Source: Isoptericola luteus
GTDB lineage: Bacteria > Actinomycetota > Actinomycetes > Actinomycetales > Cellulomonadaceae
DNA: 64,000 nucleotides
Reading direction: 5' to 3'
NCBI RefSeq assembly: GCF_020297055.1
Contig: NZ_JAIXCQ010000003.1
Coordinates: forward strand, 126,691-190,690
The position numbers and the translations under genes are program-made. Below, in pieces: positions 54,069 to 62,215 of this stretch; within the stretch, counting starts at the first letter, position 1, and the number at the start of each line of letters is the position of its first letter. A model generated the notes under the pieces. The model was not told the origin of the DNA and did not search any database. It saw only the letters and a list, made by a program, of their open reading frames with translations.

Positions 54069-54136
54069 ACCGGTGCAGGGGGTCGCGGACCCATACTCAT
54101 GATGTCCATGTAGGAACACACGGAAGGACTTGTCCC

Positions 54137-54256
54137 ATGTACGAGTCACCGCGCATCACCGAGGTCGGCACCGTTCGCGACCTCACCCAGCAGAACCTCT
54201 TCCAGGGCCTCCACGACTCCGACGGCTGGATCCGTGGTGGCGAGAACTACTCCTGA
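54137..54256 (+). CDS. lasso peptide precursor (A)
   Basis: 39-aa peptide. The leader MYESPRITEVGTVRDLTQ has the conserved Y2-x2-P5-x-I7-x3-G11-x5-T17 pattern read by PqqD-like RREs. With Thr17 at the -2 position the core is residues 19-39: Gln19 to Asp27 (QNLFQGLHD) would make a nine-residue ring by an amide between Gln1 and Asp9, and SDGWIRGGENYS the threaded tail with bulky Trp, Tyr, Arg and Ile. The last residue is Ser, the site phosphorylated in kinase-type lasso peptides. ATG 54137 has AAGGA 8 nt upstream. The cyclase GTG lies inside the 3' end. Confidence 0.9.
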   Translation: MYESPRITEVGTVRDLTQQNLFQGLHDSDGWIRGGENYS

Positions 54257-55463
54257 TCTCGGGAGTGCCGCCCGGGGCTCCGTCGAGCCCCGGGCGGTTC
54301 GTCTGTCCGGGCCGGCCGGAGAGCCGTACCACCCCACCCCGCTGGAGGTGGCGTGGTCCTGGCTGCCCGGGGTCGAGCCGGACGCCGCCGTCCGCGCGGT
54401 CCCTCGCGACCCCCTCGACGTGCTCACCGACGTGCTGGCCCCGCACCTGATCGAGGGCCCGTGCTTCGTCGCGTTCTCCGGCGGGCGCGACTCGTCGGCC
54501 GTGCTCGCCGCCGCCGTCCGCGCCGCGCGGACCCTCGGCGCCCCCGACCCGGTGCCCGTGACCCTCACCTACCCGGGACTGCCCGCCACCGACGAGTCGG
54601 ACTGGCAGGAGCTCGTCGTGCGCCACCTGGGCCTGACCCGGTGGCTCCGCCTCGACGCGACCGGGCAGACCGAGATCCTCGGCCCGTCCGCGCGCGAGAG
54701 CCTGAGCCGCCGCGGCCTCCTGTGGCCGGCGACCATGCACACCAAGGACTTCCTGCTGAGCCGGATCGGCCCGGGCACCCTGCTCACGGGCGAGGGCGGC
54801 GACGAGGTCTTCTCCGCCAACCGCGTGCGCCCGTTCGCCGAGCTCGCCTCGCACCGCCGGCCCGACTCCGACCTCGCCCGCAGGTGCGCCCGCGCCCTCC
54901 TGCCCCGCGGCGCCCGCGCGGCCCGCGAGGCCGGCGCGCTGGCGCACGTCGCCCAACCGTGGGTGCACGCCGAGGTCCAGCGGGACCTGCACCACCGGAT
55001 CGCCGCCGACAACGCCACGGAGCCCCTGGCCTGGCACCGGGCCCTCGGCTGGGTCCGCGGGCGGCGCGTCGCCTCCGTGCTCGCCGCCACGCACTCCGCC
55101 ATCGGGCGGGAGCACGGGGTCGACGTCGTCGCCCCCCTGCTCGACCGCGGCTTCCTCGGCGCCCTCGTCGCGCGGCACCGCACGCTCGGGTACCCGTCAC
55201 GGCGGGCGGCCATGCACGAGGTCTTCGGGTCCGTCCTGCCGCGCAGCGTCGTCGAGCGCACCACCAAGGCGTACTTCAACCACGCCTACCTGGCCGACGC
55301 GACACGGACGTTCGCGCAGCAGTGGGACGGCTCAGGAGTGGACGAGGCGCTCGTCGACCCCGCGCTGCTCCGCGCGGAGTGGCTCGCCCCGACGCCGTCG
55401 GGCCTCAGCTCCCTCCTGCTCCAGCAGGCCTGGCTCGCCTCGACCTCGACGAGCCCGCGATGA
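54234..55463 (+). CDS. lasso peptide macrolactam synthetase (C), short asparagine-synthetase form
   Basis: 409 aa. Contains the ATP pyrophosphatase loop SGGRDSSAV (residues 82-90), TGEGGDEVF (185-193), VVAPLLDRGFLGAL and SVVERTTKAYFNHAYL near the end, all typical of the lasso cyclase/asparagine synthetase B domain that adenylates the ring Asp/Glu. Only ~75 residues precede the loop: the ~200-residue glutamine-amidotransferase-like domain of McjC-type cyclases is absent. Start GTG 54234 overlaps the precursor by 23 bp; other starts are further inside. It overlaps the B2 gene by ATGA. Confidence 0.88.
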   Translation: MVARTTPDLGSAARGSVEPRAVRLSGPAGEPYHPTPLEVAWSWLPGVEPDAAVRAVPRDPLDVLTDVLAPHLIEGPCFVAFSGGRDSSAVLAAAVRAARTLGAPDPVPVTLTYPGLPATDESDWQELVVRHLGLTRWLRLDATGQTEILGPSARESLSRRGLLWPATMHTKDFLLSRIGPGTLLTGEGGDEVFSANRVRPFAELASHRRPDSDLARRCARALLPRGARAAREAGALAHVAQPWVHAEVQRDLHHRIAADNATEPLAWHRALGWVRGRRVASVLAATHSAIGREHGVDVVAPLLDRGFLGALVARHRTLGYPSRRAAMHEVFGSVLPRSVVERTTKAYFNHAYLADATRTFAQQWDGSGVDEALVDPALLRAEWLAPTPSGLSSLLLQQAWLASTSTSPR

Positions 55464-55906
55464 CGGCCCGCGACGTGCTCCGCACGCTCCGCGTGACCGA
55501 GCTCCCCGAGCTGCTGCGCAGCACGTTCGTCGCCGCGCGCATGGAGCTGTGGCTGCGTCGCGCCCCGCTCGACGCCGTCGCCGGCCGGATGGGCGCCCGG
55601 CTGTGCCTGCGGGCCGCCCCCGAGACCGGCACCGCCGCGCTGGCGCTCACCGCCGCGGAACGGGCCCGGCTCGGCACGGCGCGGCGCGTCACCCGGCACT
55701 GGCCGTTCGGCGACACCTGCCTGCGGCGCTCCCTCATGACCGCGTACCACCTGCGCGACCGCGAGCCCGAGCTCTACGTCGGGGTCGCCAAGAAGGACGG
55801 CGAGGTCACCGCCCACGCGTGGCTGGTGGTCGACGGCGTCAACCTCGACCCGACCGGGTCGGCACAGTTCCAGACGCTCGAGAAGGCAGGGAGCAGGGCA
55901 CGATGA
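55460..55906 (+). CDS. lasso peptide leader peptidase (B2)
   Basis: 148-aa transglutaminase-like Cys protease that removes the leader. The triad is readable: Cys87 in FGDTCLRRSL, His119 in VTAHAWLVV and Asp130 in NLDPTG. Length and order match B2 (PF13471-type) enzymes that work with a separate PqqD-like B1, here at 53685. It is coupled by ATGA overlaps to the cyclase before it and the kinase after it. Confidence 0.92.
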   Translation: MTARDVLRTLRVTELPELLRSTFVAARMELWLRRAPLDAVAGRMGARLCLRAAPETGTAALALTAAERARLGTARRVTRHWPFGDTCLRRSLMTAYHLRDREPELYVGVAKKDGEVTAHAWLVVDGVNLDPTGSAQFQTLEKAGSRAR

Positions 55907-56907
55907 CGGATCGCCGGATGCTGTACGGGCTCGTCGTCGAGTCCGAGATCGACCTGCACCAGGACCGGGAGGCGCCCCCGGCGGGACCGCCGGACGTCGT
56001 CGTGGTGCGCGGCGACGACGTCGCGACGCTCGAGCCTCCGGACGGCCGGGTCCTCATCCGGCTCGGGGACGACGACGCGCCCCTGTACACGATGGTCGAG
56101 TCGCCGGACGGCGGGTACCTGCTGCGGTTCTTCCACGCCTGCGACGTCGCCGTCTCCGCCGACCTCTCCCGCATGACCGTGTCGCGGCACGTCGACGCCG
56201 TCCCCGGCCTCGAGGCCGTGCTGACGACGGGCGCGGCGCTGGCGTTCCAGCTCTACGCGCGCGGCCTGCTCGTGCTGCACGCGAGCGCCGTCCAGGTGGG
56301 CGACGCCAGCGTGGGCTTCGTGGGGCGCTCCGGGATGGGCAAGTCGACGATGGCGGCCCTGCTGTGCAGCGAGGGCGCGGGCTCCCTCATCACGGACGAC
56401 GTGCTGCGGGTCGACGTCCACGACGGCGAGCACGTGTCGCGTCTCGGGGCGACGGAGCTCCGCCTGCGCAAGGGCGCCGACGAGCTGAGCTCGCGCTTCG
56501 CCACGGGCACCCCGAACCGCCGCACCAGCGCCGACGCGCGACAGATCCTCGCCCCGGGCGCCGGTGCCCGGGACCGGGCCCCGCTGGCCGCCCTGGTCGT
56601 CCCCCTGCCCGACCGGGAGACGCACGAGCTCCGGCTCGAGCCGCTGACGGGCAAGGACGCCCTGCTGACCCTGCTGTCCTACCCGCGGCTGGTCGGCGTC
56701 GTCGACCCGGCGATCTCCACGGCGCAGCTGGCGCTCACCGCCGCCCTCGTCCGGGACGTCCCGGTCGTCGCCGCGCACGTGCCGTGGGGCCCGCCCTTCG
56801 CGCCCGACCTCGGCTCCCGGCTCGCCGAGGGCCTGGAGGCGATCACCGGGCGCCCGCTCGGGCAGCCCGCGCCGGCCCGCGCCGGGGCCGCGGCCTCACT
56901 GGCCTGA
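55903..56907 (+). CDS. HPr-kinase-like lasso peptide kinase
   Basis: 334 aa. The C-terminal half is an HprK/P-loop kinase: LLVLHASAVQVG (~122-133), Walker A GRSGMGKST (141-149) and ITDDVLRVDV (~163-172) with the catalytic Asp pair. The first ~110 residues form the N-terminal domain seen in lasso kinases of the PadeK/ThcoK type, which phosphorylate the C-terminal Ser of the precursor; this precursor ends in Ser. ATGA overlap with B2. Its stop overlaps the convergent ABC gene by 12 bp. Donor may be ATP; undecided from sequence. Confidence 0.88.
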   Translation: MTDRRMLYGLVVESEIDLHQDREAPPAGPPDVVVVRGDDVATLEPPDGRVLIRLGDDDAPLYTMVESPDGGYLLRFFHACDVAVSADLSRMTVSRHVDAVPGLEAVLTTGAALAFQLYARGLLVLHASAVQVGDASVGFVGRSGMGKSTMAALLCSEGAGSLITDDVLRVDVHDGEHVSRLGATELRLRKGADELSSRFATGTPNRRTSADARQILAPGAGARDRAPLAALVVPLPDRETHELRLEPLTGKDALLTLLSYPRLVGVVDPAISTAQLALTAALVRDVPVVAAHVPWGPPFAPDLGSRLAEGLEAITGRPLGQPAPARAGAAASLA

Positions 56908-58800
56908 CGTGAGGTAGGCGCTCGCCTGGAGTGTGAACATCTCGGCGTACTCGCCGCCGAGGGCCATGAGCTCGTCGTGGGTGCCCGACTCCACCACGCG
57001 GCCGCCGGCCATGACGTAGATCCGGTCCGCCGACCGCACGGTCGAGAACCGGTGCGAGATGAACAGGGCGGCCCGGCCCTCGAGCGTGGACCGCAGGGAC
57101 TCGAAGAGCGCATGCTCCGCGCGCGGGTCGAGCGCCGCCGACGGCTCGTCGAGGATGACGAGGGCGGCGTCGCGGTAGAAGGCCCGCGCGATGGCGATGC
57201 GCTGCCACTGCCCGCCGGACAGGTCGCTGCTCTCGGCGAAGAGCTTCGACAGACGGGTGTCGTAGCCGTGCGCGAGGCCGCCGAGCGCGTCGTCGATCCC
57301 CGCTGCCGCCGCGGCCCGGCGCACCCGGGCGTCGACCTGGGCCGCCCCGCCCGCTCCCCCCGCTGTGTCGGCGTCGCCCAGCGCGATGTTCTCCCGTGCG
57401 GAGAACGCGTACCGCACGATGTCCTGGAAGATCACCGCGATGCGCGCACGCAGGTCGGACGGCCGCACGTCGCGGTAGTCCACCCCGCTCCACGTCACGG
57501 TCCCGTCCGACGCCTCGTAGAGCCCGGCGAGCACCTTGGCCGCCGTCGTCTTGCCGGAGCCGTTCTCGCCGACGAGCGCCACGACCTCGCCGGGACCGAC
57601 CCGGACGGAGACGTCGTGCAGCGCGTCCCGTTCCGCCCCGGGGTAGCGGAACGCGACCGTGTCGCAGGCGACCCCCTCGAAGCGGTCGGGCAGCTCGCCG
57701 GTGCCCTCCTGGCTCCGGTCCGACCGGCCGAGCGCCATGAAGGCGTCCACGTCGTCCAGGTAGAGCCCGGACTCGAAGACCTGCTGGACGCCGCCGAGCA
57801 TCGCCTGGATCTGGCCCTGCAGCATCCGGATCGCCACGATGGCGGCGCCCGCTCCGGCGACGCTCACGTCGCCGGACGCGATGAACCACACGAGGACCAG
57901 CATCGTGAGGGTCAGGGTGAGGCCGCTGACCACCTGGCCCAGCACCGTGAGCCGGGCGCGGCGGCCGAGGTGCGCCCGCAGGTCGACGAGGTAGCGGTCG
58001 TAGAGGTCGCGGTAACGGCGGTACAGCCAGCCGGCCGTCTCGAAGGCGCGGACCTCCTTCGCCTCGTCCCTGCCCGTCGCGACCATGTTCACGTAGAACC
58101 GCTCGCGCTGGTTGGGCGTCTGGTCGAGGCTGAACGCGAACTCGAGCCTGCTCTCCCGCCGGCTCGTGAGGAGCAGGGGCGCCGCGCCGACGGCGAGCAG
58201 CGGGAGCAGCAGCGGGTGGATCGCGACGAGTGACGCGCCGACCCCGATGCCGGCGGCCACCGCACCGAAGAACGTGAACAGGCCCTGCGTCACCTGGAAC
58301 GGGCGGGACAGCGCGTTCGACTTGACCCGTTGCAGCCGGTCGAAGAACGCCGGCGACTCGAACCGGTGCAGAGGGACGCCTGTCGCGACCTCCTGGACCT
58401 CCTCGGTCATCACGCGCGCGACCCGCTCGCCCAGGAGCCGCCGCACCATCCCCTGGAGCGCCGTGATGATCGACGTCAGGGCCATGAGGCCGGCGAGCGC
58501 GGCCACGGGCCACACCAGGGTGGTGAACGACTCCCCGCTGCCCGGCAGCGCGATGATGGCGTCGAGCAGGCGGGCGACCACCAGCACCTGGCCCGCGAGC
58601 GCGGCCGCCGCGACGAGCTGCAGCACGACCATCGCGACGAACAGCCCGCGCCCGCTCTGCCACACCAGGGAGGTCGACCGCACGACGAGGCGCCGGAGCC
58701 TCCCGAGCGACTTGCGCTGCGACCTGGCGGCGCGGGCGATCACCGCGGGATCGCTCGGGTCGACCCGGTCGACCGGCTCGGACGTGCGGTGCTGCGCCAT
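56896..58800 (-). CDS. ABC exporter, lasso peptide D
   Basis: 634-aa fused membrane/ATPase half transporter. About six membrane helices (residues ~50-330) are followed by the ATPase with Walker A GENGSGKTT (411-419), Q-loop FQD, signature LSGGQ (527-531), Walker B LVILDEPSAALD (547-558) and H583. No C39 peptidase domain, consistent with leader removal by B2. The usual role is export and self-immunity. It is on the strand opposite the A-C-B2-K genes, tail to tail, with a TTTCACCC box at 58901-58909 upstream. ATG 58800. Confidence 0.9.
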   Translation of the reverse strand: MAQHRTSEPVDRVDPSDPAVIARAARSQRKSLGRLRRLVVRSTSLVWQSGRGLFVAMVVLQLVAAAALAGQVLVVARLLDAIIALPGSGESFTTLVWPVAALAGLMALTSIITALQGMVRRLLGERVARVMTEEVQEVATGVPLHRFESPAFFDRLQRVKSNALSRPFQVTQGLFTFFGAVAAGIGVGASLVAIHPLLLPLLAVGAAPLLLTSRRESRLEFAFSLDQTPNQRERFYVNMVATGRDEAKEVRAFETAGWLYRRYRDLYDRYLVDLRAHLGRRARLTVLGQVVSGLTLTLTMLVLVWFIASGDVSVAGAGAAIVAIRMLQGQIQAMLGGVQQVFESGLYLDDVDAFMALGRSDRSQEGTGELPDRFEGVACDTVAFRYPGAERDALHDVSVRVGPGEVVALVGENGSGKTTAAKVLAGLYEASDGTVTWSGVDYRDVRPSDLRARIAVIFQDIVRYAFSARENIALGDADTAGGAGGAAQVDARVRRAAAAAGIDDALGGLAHGYDTRLSKLFAESSDLSGGQWQRIAIARAFYRDAALVILDEPSAALDPRAEHALFESLRSTLEGRAALFISHRFSTVRSADRIYVMAGGRVVESGTHDELMALGGEYAEMFTLQASAYLTSGQ

Positions 58801-58900
58801 CGTCGCTCCATCACTTGCTGCGGACCGCCATGCTCGCTGACCACGGTATCCGCGCACGGCGCGGCGCGAGCCGTGCGAGCGGGCGATCCTGCGCCACCGG

Positions 58901-58909
58901 CGGGTGAAA
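58901..58909 (-). promoter_or_regulatory. TTTCACCCG box upstream of the ABC exporter
   Basis: CGGGTGAAA on the plus strand reads TTTCACCCG toward the exporter gene, 101 bp before its ATG. A single copy; no 11-bp partner is visible. It also lies 89 bp before the divergent PAP2 gene. Confidence 0.4.
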
Positions 58910-58997
58910 GTCGCCGCACGGCCCACGCGCGCTCGACGGCGTGGCGCACGAACGGTCATCATCGAGCCACGGACCCTCGGAGGCGAAGGAGGCCCTC

Positions 58998-59675
58998 GTG
59001 CACGCTGCATGGCCTCGCTCGGTCCACTACCGCGGCGCGCACTGGGCGCTGGTGGCCGCCGGCAGCGTGGCCGCCGTCGCCGTCCTGTACCTCGGGCTGG
59101 TCGTCTGGGAGACGGGCCAGCGGATCGACCACGGCGTCTACCTCGCCGTCCTGCGGACCGGGCCCGTGCTGGGACCCGTGGCCGGCGTCGTGCGGCCGTA
59201 CGCCCCGCAGGTGCTGCTGGTCGCCGCAGCGGTGCTCACGGTGCTCGCCCTGCGCCGCGGCCGCGTGCGCGCCGTGGTCGCGAGCGTGCTCGTGGTGCTG
59301 CTGTCGGTGCTGGCGACCTGGACCGTGCGCGACCTGCTGCCGCGCCCCGCCTACGGCCTCGACACCTTCGCCGAGAACGGCTTCCCCAGCGGCCACGTCG
59401 CGGCCGCGCTGTCGCTCGCGGTCGCGTGCGTCCTGATGTGGCCGTCGCCCGACCGTCGGCTCCCCGCAGTGGTGGGCGGCGGCGTGGCGGGCGCGACGGC
59501 GCTGGCGTCCGTCGTCGTGCACGCCCACCTGCCCGTGGACGTGGTCGGCGCCCCGTTCGTGGTGGTCGCGGTGTGCTGCGCGGTGCTCTGGGTGGTGCGA
59601 CCGCTCGAGGCGACCGCGGAGCTCAGCCGCCCGGGCCCGGGGCGAGCCGGGCGAAGTACTCCGCCCGGGCGGTGA
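58998..59675 (+). CDS. PAP2-superfamily membrane phosphatase
   Basis: 225 aa with six hydrophobic helices. The PAP2 signature is present as NGFPSGHVAAALS (motif 2, residues ~125-137) and VVVHAHLPVDVVG (motif 3, ~175-187). Such enzymes dephosphorylate lipid pyrophosphates or phosphatidate on the outer face. GTG 58998 is supported by AAGGAGG 5 nt upstream; GTG 58941 has none. It overlaps the convergent nucleotidyltransferase by 53 bp. It lies between lasso-cluster genes, but a role there is only conjecture. Confidence 0.85.
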   Translation: MHAAWPRSVHYRGAHWALVAAGSVAAVAVLYLGLVVWETGQRIDHGVYLAVLRTGPVLGPVAGVVRPYAPQVLLVAAAVLTVLALRRGRVRAVVASVLVVLLSVLATWTVRDLLPRPAYGLDTFAENGFPSGHVAAALSLAVACVLMWPSPDRRLPAVVGGGVAGATALASVVVHAHLPVDVVGAPFVVVAVCCAVLWVVRPLEATAELSRPGPGRAGRSTPPGR

Positions 59676-60819
59676 CGTCCGCGACGTCGCGCTGCAGCGG
59701 CCGCTCGGGGCTCCCGTCGGTGCCGCGCGCACGGTGCTGCCGCCCGACGCGGCGAGCACGCAGCGTGTACGCGAGGAGGCAGGCGGCGCTGGCCGCGGTG
59801 CCGGGCCGTGCCGCGCCGTAGACGTTCCCGCCGAGCCGGTCGTCCCCCGGCAGCCCGGGGAACGGGTGGTCGCGGTCCCGCCGTCGGGCGAGCGAGCCCC
59901 AGGCTCCGCGGCGCGCGCGGTCGAACGACGTGCCGTGCGGCAGCTCGAGCCCGACCGTCCGCACCGCGCGGTCCAGGACGAGGGCGACCGGGACGGTCGT
60001 CCGGGCGGCCGCGGCACGGCGCGCGAGCTCGTCCCAGTCGAACCCCGGGTCCTGGACGGCGTAGCGGACGTCGGCGAGCCACATGAGCCGGTTCGCGCCG
60101 TCCTGGGCCGCGTGGAACGCGACGTGGTGCACGGTGTCCACAGGGTCGAACGTCGGCATCGTGACCCCTGGCGCGATCGTCACGGGACGCGCCCGGCGCA
60201 GCATCCCGGCCATGTCCACCGGGAACTGACGGCGCAGCCGCTCGGGCACCGCGACGTGCCAGTGCAGGTCCAGGTGGGTGCCGTGCCGCGCCGTCATGGC
60301 GATCTCGGCGCGCATGCTCCTGCGGAGCTCGGGCCAGTTGCGGTCGAGCTGCTCGCCGCCGGTGGACAGCACCACCCGGATCGCCTCCTCGAACCGCGCG
60401 GCGTCCACGAAGAGGTCCAGGTCGTAGTACTCGCGCATGTCGGGCGAGGGCCAGACGACGGAGGCCAGGACGGGTCCCTTGGCCACCGCCCACGGGATGC
60501 CGGCCGCGTCGAGCGCGGCACCGGTGACCTTGAGGTCCTCGACGGCGCGCAGGTGACGCAGGGTCTGCGCGTGGCGTGCGGCGCCGAGCCCGGCGAGCCA
60601 GGGGTCCGGCGCGTCCGCCGCCGCGAGCGACCTCGCCATCGCCGGGGTGACCCGGTGCAGCACCCCGGCGGCGAGGACCCGGCCCAGGTCCTCGGCGAAC
60701 AGCTCGTCCGGGGCGTCGTGCGGCCGGCCCGCCGCGGCGTCCACCAGCAGGCGCGCGAGCGGACGCAGCCCGAGGGGGGCCGTGGCGCGGCCGGCACGGG
60801 TGGGAGCGCGCAGGGACAT
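59623..60819 (-). CDS. nucleotidyltransferase-family protein of lasso kinase clusters
   Basis: 398 aa, of the uncharacterised nucleotidyltransferase family (PF14907-type): helical N-terminus with LVDAAAGRPHD, then the active-site block WAVAKGPVLASVVWPSPDMREYYDLDLFVD (about 113-142) with the paired Asp, followed by HLDLHWHV and DTVHHVAFHAAQDGANRL. Homologues sit beside HprK-like kinases in lasso clusters; in pseudomycoidin such a protein modifies the phosphorylated C-terminus, as I recall. It could add a sugar or nucleotide to the Ser phosphate here. ATG 60819. TTTCACCC repeats lie just upstream. Confidence 0.8.
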   Translation of the reverse strand: MSLRAPTRAGRATAPLGLRPLARLLVDAAAGRPHDAPDELFAEDLGRVLAAGVLHRVTPAMARSLAAADAPDPWLAGLGAARHAQTLRHLRAVEDLKVTGAALDAAGIPWAVAKGPVLASVVWPSPDMREYYDLDLFVDAARFEEAIRVVLSTGGEQLDRNWPELRRSMRAEIAMTARHGTHLDLHWHVAVPERLRRQFPVDMAGMLRRARPVTIAPGVTMPTFDPVDTVHHVAFHAAQDGANRLMWLADVRYAVQDPGFDWDELARRAAAARTTVPVALVLDRAVRTVGLELPHGTSFDRARRGAWGSLARRRDRDHPFPGLPGDDRLGGNVYGAARPGTAASAACLLAYTLRARRVGRQHRARGTDGSPERPLQRDVADVTARAEYFARLAPGPGG

Positions 60820-60867
60820 GGGACGAGCATGCCCCGTCCCGTGGACGGCCGACCGCCGTCGCGCGGG

Positions 60868-60890
60868 TTTTCACCCTGGCGTCACCCGGC
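60868..60890. promoter_or_regulatory. TCACCC direct repeat, 11-bp spaced, near the nucleotidyltransferase start
   Basis: TTTCACCCTGG (60869-60879) is followed directly by CGTCACCCGGC (60880-60890): two 11-nt units, as in PHO boxes. They lie 49-71 bp before the nucleotidyltransferase ATG but in the opposite orientation, and at the 3' end of the preceding glycosyltransferase. Confidence 0.5.
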
Positions 60891-60900
60891 CGGGGCGGCG

Positions 60901-62040
60901 TCACCGGGCGGGGACGCCCGCTGCCCCGTAGAGCTTCGCGTAGCGGTCGCCGACGGCTCGCCAGGTGTAGGCCCCGACGGCCTGCCCGCCGGTCTCGCCC
61001 AGGCGACGGGCGAGGGCGTCGTCATCGAGCACCCGGCAGATCGCGGCGGCAAGTGCCGGCGTGTCCGCCGGGTCGACGAGCAGGCCGTTCTCGCCGTCGG
61101 CGACGAACTCCGGCGGGCCGCCGCGGGTGGTCGCGACGACGGGCACCCCGGCGCGCCAGGCCTCCAGCACGACGATGCCGAACGACTCGACACGGCTCGG
61201 CACGACGACGAGCGCGGCGGACCGCATCGCGGTCACCACCTCGGGGCGGGAGAGCCGCCCCGGCAGCACGACCCGCTCGCGCAGGCCGAGCTCGTCGGCA
61301 CGACGGCGCAGGCCCTCGCGGTCGGGGCCGTCGCCGGCGATCACGAGCGAGACCCCGCCGGGGTCGGCGTGCGCGTACGCGTCGACGAGCAGGTCGAACC
61401 CCTTGACCCCCACCATGCGGCCCACGGCGAGCACGTAGCGCCCGGGCAGCCAGGCGGGCCGCGGGGCGGCCGGTTCCGCGGGGTCGATGCCGTTGGGCAC
61501 GACGACGCCGCCCCCCGGCGTGAGACCGAAGCGGCGCACCAGGTCGTCGAGGGTGTACCGCGACGGCCCGGTCACGGCGGCGGCGCGGCGCAGCGAGCGC
61601 CGCAGCGCGGACGCGAGCAGCCGCGAGCGGTCGAAGACGCCGTGCGCGTCGGCGAACGTCTCGCCGTGCGAGCTGAGCACGAGCGGCACACCCGCGCGCC
61701 GGGCGGCCAGGTCCGCCCAGGGCCCGTTGGGCCCGTAGCAGTGCACGTGCACGACGTCGGGCCGGTCCGCGCGCGCGGCGGCCCGCCAGGCGCGCAGGGC
61801 GCCCGGGGCACCGGCGGCGAACCGGGCGAGCGCGCCGAGGTCGCGCGCCGGCATCGGGCACGGGAGGTAGCGCAGCCCGATGCCGTCGACCTCGTCGGGC
61901 GTCTCGTCCCCCTGGTCGACGGCCCACACGACCACGTGGTGCCCGCGGCGGCGCAGGTCGCGGGCCACGTGGAGCACGTGCTCCTCGACCCCGCCGAAGC
62001 GCGGCAGGAAGCTGCTCGTCACGAGCGCGACGCGGACCAT
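60901..62040 (-). CDS. GT4-family glycosyltransferase
   Basis: 379-aa GT-B enzyme: VTSSFLPRFGGVEEHVLHVARDLRRRGHHV at the start, VHCYGPNGPWADLAARRAGVP, SSHGETFADAHG, then donor-site VAVGRMVGVKGFDLLVDAY and SRVESFGIVVLEAWRAGVPVV with the E-x7-E motif. Closest in look to PimB/mannosyl or glycogen-type GT4 enzymes. ATG 62040 has the strong RBS AGGAGG. It runs into the nucleotidyltransferase gene (81 bp apart). Possible acceptor: envelope glycan or the modified lasso peptide. Confidence 0.9.
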   Translation of the reverse strand: MVRVALVTSSFLPRFGGVEEHVLHVARDLRRRGHHVVVWAVDQGDETPDEVDGIGLRYLPCPMPARDLGALARFAAGAPGALRAWRAAARADRPDVVHVHCYGPNGPWADLAARRAGVPLVLSSHGETFADAHGVFDRSRLLASALRRSLRRAAAVTGPSRYTLDDLVRRFGLTPGGGVVVPNGIDPAEPAAPRPAWLPGRYVLAVGRMVGVKGFDLLVDAYAHADPGGVSLVIAGDGPDREGLRRRADELGLRERVVLPGRLSRPEVVTAMRSAALVVVPSRVESFGIVVLEAWRAGVPVVATTRGGPPEFVADGENGLLVDPADTPALAAAICRVLDDDALARRLGETGGQAVGAYTWRAVGDRYAKLYGAAGVPAR

Positions 62041-62102
62041 GCAGCCCCCCTCCTGACCGGTGCACGGCCCGCAGATCATACGTAGCCCGGCGGCGGACCC
62101 GC

Positions 62103-62128
62103 CGGGTGAAGTCCGCCCGGTTCACCCG
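62103..62128. promoter_or_regulatory. inverted TTCACCC pair between divergent glycosyltransferase genes
   Basis: CGGGTGAA (62103-62110) and TTCACCCG (62121-62128) form an inverted repeat with a 10-bp spacer in the 175-bp divergent gap. Each copy points toward one of the two flanking glycosyltransferase genes, 63 and 88-95 bp from their starts. Confidence 0.55.
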
Positions 62129-62215
62129 CCGCTCGCCCTGGCCGTGGCGGGCCGCCGGGTCAGAATGGCCGGACGACCGGGCACCACGGTGGGACCGCAC
62201 GACGGACGGAGCAGC

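Noticed and set aside
54353-55459. Second frame through the cyclase leading into B2
   Set aside because: Only the last 148 codons (from ATG 55460) encode B2; the earlier part is Arg/Pro-rich antisense-like noise over the cyclase.
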